This document shows, in pieces, positions 58,594 to 64,000 of a stretch of DNA of 64,000 nucleotides (position 1 is the stretch's first letter; each line of letters starts with the position of its first letter). The position numbers were made by a program, and so were the translations under genes. Source of the stretch: Eledone cirrhosa (Eukaryota; Mollusca; Cephalopoda; Octopoda; Eledonidae); the NCBI GenBank assembly GCA_964016885.1, contig OZ024742.1:10818181-10882180 (forward strand), written 5' to 3'. The notes beneath the pieces are model-generated. The model was not told the DNA's origin, did no database searches, and saw only the letters and a list, made by a program, of their open reading frames with translations.

Positions 58594-58755
58594 TTAATAT
58601 AGATTTTTCCCTCATCACATAATTATTTCTAATAAGTATTTTTGATACTCCATGCATTAAATGTTAACAATAAGATTGGACATAACTATAAACAACTTGG
58701 CTCCCACAATTCATTAAACAACTTGATGACATGATAATTATCTCTTCTTTTATAG

Positions 58756-58864
58756 AATGACCGAGGTGGAGAGCGACTTTTGATAAATGAGTGGTCAACT
58801 TATTTAAAAGCCAGGATAAACTGTTCTTTACCGGGACAGTATCCATATTATTTTGATGAAATAC
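58756..58864 (+). CDS. Semaphorin, exon F
   Basis: Acceptor TTTTATAG, donor GTAAGT at 58865, phase 0 in and 1 out. 36 codons: NDRGGERLLINEW, STYLKARINCSLPG, QYPYYFDEI. After RVARVCK of exon E, semaphorins continue K/N-D-x-G-G, then W-T-S/T-F/Y-L-K-A-R-L-N-C-S-x-P-G and FYFDEIQ; the match is close throughout. NCS is a possible glycosylation site. The next exon is beyond 64000 or hidden in the remaining sequence. Confidence 0.94.
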
Positions 58865-58939
58865 GTAAGTTATTTATTTATTTATTTATTGGTTCAATTG
58901 AAGCAGTAAAACATTTTTACTCCTCACTAAAATGGATGG

Positions 58940-59085
58940 TAGTGAAGGTGCATGGCTTAGTGGTTAGAGCATTGGGCTTGCAATTGAGAGGTTGTCAGTT
59001 CAATTCTTAGACTGAGTAATGAGTTTTGAGCAAGACACTTTATTCCACTTTACTACAGTTTACTCAGCTGTAGAAATGGGTTGTG
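58940..59085 (+). mobile_element. tRNA-derived SINE, family B, truncated
   Basis: GTGAAGGTGCATGGCTTAGTG, GTTGTCAGTTCAATTCTTAG, TTACTCAGCTGTAGAAATGG; the LINE-like tail is missing. Confidence 0.82.
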
Positions 59086-60119
<1,034 letters not shown>

Positions 60120-60308
60120 TTATATATATATATATATATATAAACATGTTGGCAAATATATGTTAACATATACACCCTTAACAAACATACACATACACAC
60201 ATACAAAAACAAACACACATATTTTCATAGAAAACTGGCTGGGACAACAGATATTAAATAGAGACGATGATGATGCTTCAATACAAACTTTATTTTATGC
60301 TATAAACA

Positions 60309-60525
60309 TACATACACATCATCATCATCATCATCATCATCATCAGGTTTAGCGTCCGTGTTCCACACTTGCATGGGTTTGGACGGGGGTTTTCCCACTT
60401 GAGGCAAGAGTGGTTGTCTTGCTCGCATAGGACTGTCTGGCGGGTTTTCTACAGTTGGATGCCTTTCCTAACACCAACCACATTTACAGTGTGGGGCTGG
60501 GAGGTTTTTACGTGTTGCCTACACA
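60309..60525 (-). mobile_element. SINE/LINE tail element, antisense
   Basis: (CAT)n, then GTTTAGCGTCCGTGTTCCAC, CCACTTGAGGCAAGAG and CCTAACACCAACCACATTTAC. Confidence 0.8.
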
Positions 60526-60534
60526 TATATAAAC

Positions 60535-60730
60535 ATATCTATATCTATCTATCTATCTATATCTATCATATATATATATATATTAAACATATCTATATCT
60601 ATCTATCTATATCTATCATATATATATATATTAAACATATCTATATATATACATAAACATATTTATATATATATATATATACGTAATCTTGTATATATAC
60701 ATAAATTTGTTGGCAATTATTTAAAAGATA
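60535..60730. repeat. ATCTATC/TA microsatellite
   Basis: AACATATCTATATCTATCTA blocks repeated three times. Confidence 0.9.
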
Positions 60731-60734
60731 AACT

Positions 60735-63700
60735 CCTAACACACAGATACACTCACATACACACACACAGATATGTAGTCACATACCCACACATATAGAT
60801 ATACAGTCACATACCCACACATATAGATATACAGTCACATACCCACACACATAGATATACAGTCACATACCCACACACATAGATATACAGTCACATACCC
60901 ACACACAGATATACAGTCACATACCCACACACATATATACAGTCACATACCCACACATATAGATATACAGTCACATACCCACACATATAGATATACAGTC
61001 ACATACCCACACATATAGATATACAGTCACATACCCACACACACAGATATACAGTCACATACCCACACACAGATATACAGTCACATACCCACACACATAT
61101 ATACAGTCACATACCCACACACAGATATACAGTCACATACCCACATATAGATATACAGTCACATACCCACACACATATATACAGTCACATACCCACACAC
61201 ATAGATATACAGTCACATACCCACACACAGATATACAGTCACATACCCACACACACAGATATACAGTCACATACCCACACACAGATATACAGTCACATAC
61301 CCACACATAGATATATAGTCACATACCCACACACACAGATATACAGTCACATACCCACACACAGATATACAGTCACATACCCACACATAGATATATAGTC
61401 ACATACCCACACACACAGATATACAGTCACATACCCACACACACAGATATACAGTCACATACCCAGACATAGATATATAGTCACATACCCACACACACAG
61501 ATATACAGTCACATACCCACACACAGATATACAGTCACATACCCACACATATAGATATACAGTCACATACCCACACATAGATATACAGTCACATACCCAC
61601 ACACATATATACAGTCACATACCCACACACATAGATATACAGTCACATACCCACACACATAGATATACAGTCACATACCCACACACACAGATATACAGTC
61701 ACATACCCACACACAGATATACAGTCACATACCCACATATAGATATACAGTCACATACGCACACACACATATATATAGTCACATACCCACACACACAGAT
61801 ATACAGTCACATACCCACACACACAGATATACAGTCACATACCCACACACTTAGATATACAGTCACATACCCACACACACAGATATACAGTCACATACCC
61901 ACACACACAGATATACAGTCACATACCCACACACATAGATATACAGTCACATACCCACACACACAGATATACAGTCACATACCCACACACAGATATACAG
62001 TCACATACCCACACACATAGATATACAGTCACATACCCACACACAGATATACAGTCACATACCCACACACATAGATATACAGTCACATACCCACACACAC
62101 AGATATACAGTCACATACCCACACACTTAGATATACAGTCACATACCCACACACACAGATATACAGTCACATACCCACACACACAGATATACAGTCACAT
62201 ACCCACACACACAGATATACAGTCACATACCCACACACATAGATATACAGTCACATACCCACACACACAGATATACAGTCACATACCCACACACAGATAT
62301 ACAGTCACATACCCACACACACAGATATACGGTCACATACCCACACACAGATATACAGTCACATACCCACACACATAGATATACAGTCACATACCCACAC
62401 ACACAGATATACGGTCACATACCCACACACAGATATACAGTCACATACCCACACACATAGATATACAGTCACATACCCACACACACAGATATACGGTCAC
62501 ATACCCACACACACAGATATACAGTCACATACCCACACATAGATATACAGTCACATACCCACACACACAGATATACAGTCACATACCCTCACACACAGAT
62601 ATACAGTCACATACCCACACACATAGATATACAGTCACATACCCACACACACAGATATACAGTCACATACCCACATATAGATATACAGTCACATACGCAC
62701 ACACACATATATATAGTCACATACCCACACACACAGATATACAGTCACATACCCACACACATAGATATACAGTCACATACCCACACACATATATACAGTC
62801 ACATACCCACACATATAGATATACAGTCACATACCCACACACATAGATATACAGTCACATACCCACACACATATATACAGTCACATACCCACACACACAG
62901 ATATACAGTCACATACCCACACACATAGATATACAGTCACATACCCACACACATAGATATACAGTCACATACCCACACACATATATACAGTCACATACCC
63001 ACACACAGATATACAGTCACATACCCACACACACAGATATACAGTCACATACCCACACACATAGATATACAGTCACATACCCACACACACAGATATACAG
63101 TCACATACCCACACACATAGATATACAGTCACATACCCACACACACAGATATACAGTCACATACCCACACACATAGATATACAGTCACATACCCACACAC
63201 ACAGATATACGGTCACATACCCACACACACAGATATACAGTCACATACCCACACACAGATATACAGTCACATACCCACACACATAGATATACAGTCACAT
63301 ACCCACACACACAGATATACGGTCACATACCCACACACAGATATACAGTCACATACCCACACACATAGATATACAGTCACATACCCACACACACAGATAT
63401 ACGGTCACATACCCACACACAGATATACGGTCACATACCCACACACACAGATATACAGTCACATACCCACACACATAGATATACAGTCACATACCCACAC
63501 ACACAGATATACAGTCACATACCCACACACAGATATACAGTCACATACCCACACACACAGATATACAGTCACATACCCACACACACATATATACAGTCAC
63601 ATACCCACACACACAGATATACAGTCACATACCCACACACACAGATATACAGTCACATACCCACACATATAGATATACAGTCACATACCCACACACACAG

Positions 63701-64000
63701 ATATACAGTCACATACCCACACACAGATATACAGTCACATACCCACACACATAGATATACAGTCACATACCCACACACACAGATATACAGTCACATACCC
63801 ACACACACAGATATACAGTCACATACCCACACATATAGATATACAGTCACATACCCACACACACAGATATACAGTCACATACCCACACACAGATATACAG
63901 TCACATACCCACACACACAGATATACAGTCACATACCCACACACACAGATATACAGTCACATACCCACATATAGATATACGGTCACATACCCACACACAC
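60735..64000. repeat. 24-30-bp satellite array, about 118 units, runs off the right edge
   Basis: Each unit is CAGTCACATACCCACACA plus a variable spacer (CACAGATATA, TATAGATATA, TAGATATA or TATATA). Rare point variants (CGGTCACAT, CATACGC) mark sub-blocks that recur, for instance CATACGCACACACACATATATATAG at about 61757 and 62694. Confidence 0.97.

Overview
The window is animal genomic DNA, and the mix of elements points to a cephalopod mollusc (octopus or squid). The reasons are tRNA-derived SINEs of the octopod/squid type, several non-LTR retrotransposon families, long (TA)n and CA tracts, very large tandem arrays, and one host gene broken into short exons by introns of up to 11.6 kb. The species assignment is inference; nothing here is prokaryotic.

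Host gene. Six exons on the + strand (22424-22489, 27439-27540, 35529-35616, 36035-36199, 47814-47935, 58756-58864) splice with correct phases and GT/AG borders into about 217 residues of a semaphorin Sema domain, an extracellular axon-guidance ligand/receptor fold. The 5' end (signal peptide, first blade) was not recognised and may lie upstream. The 3' part (rest of Sema, PSI and beyond) lies past the window. Nearly everything else from 22.5 to 58.8 kb is intronic.

Mobile elements. The left edge (3-1244) is the end of a Penelope-like element (reverse transcriptase end plus GIY-YIG endonuclease). Two related non-LTR retrotransposons are the largest coding copies: one on the - strand at about 9500-11963, frameshifted, and one on the + strand at about 27976-30062, open for 585 codons. 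Short 3' ends of the same groups are scattered around, one of them with a clear 7-bp target-site duplication. CR1-like LINE ends occur three times, and two of these carry an internal 61-bp expansion. A LINE fragment with three C-terminal zinc fingers lies at 3509-4012. DNA-transposon relics include two copies of a 198/199-bp TTAA-flanked MITE, a second TTAA family, and a 434-bp hAT-type MITE with a perfect 8-bp target duplication.

Ribozyme-like elements. A hammerhead ribozyme core with canonical catalytic boxes and a perfect stem II lies at about 2998-3073. A series of inverted-repeat units (15.2, 32.7, 33.1, 33.3 and 34.0 kb) share its layout: long outer arms enclosing CTGATGA- and GAAAC-like boxes. 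They are best read as relics of hammerhead-bearing retroelements and are the most interesting system in the window.

Tandem arrays. These include 24-33-bp CAC-rich, 41-bp, 42-bp (with a 165-bp higher-order period), 44-bp (4.8 kb), 61-bp, 37-bp (each unit carrying a 16-bp perfect palindrome), about 79-bp, and about 24-30-bp (3.2 kb, running off the right edge). The long ORFs across these arrays are artefacts of low complexity or of a period without stops and are not called as genes.
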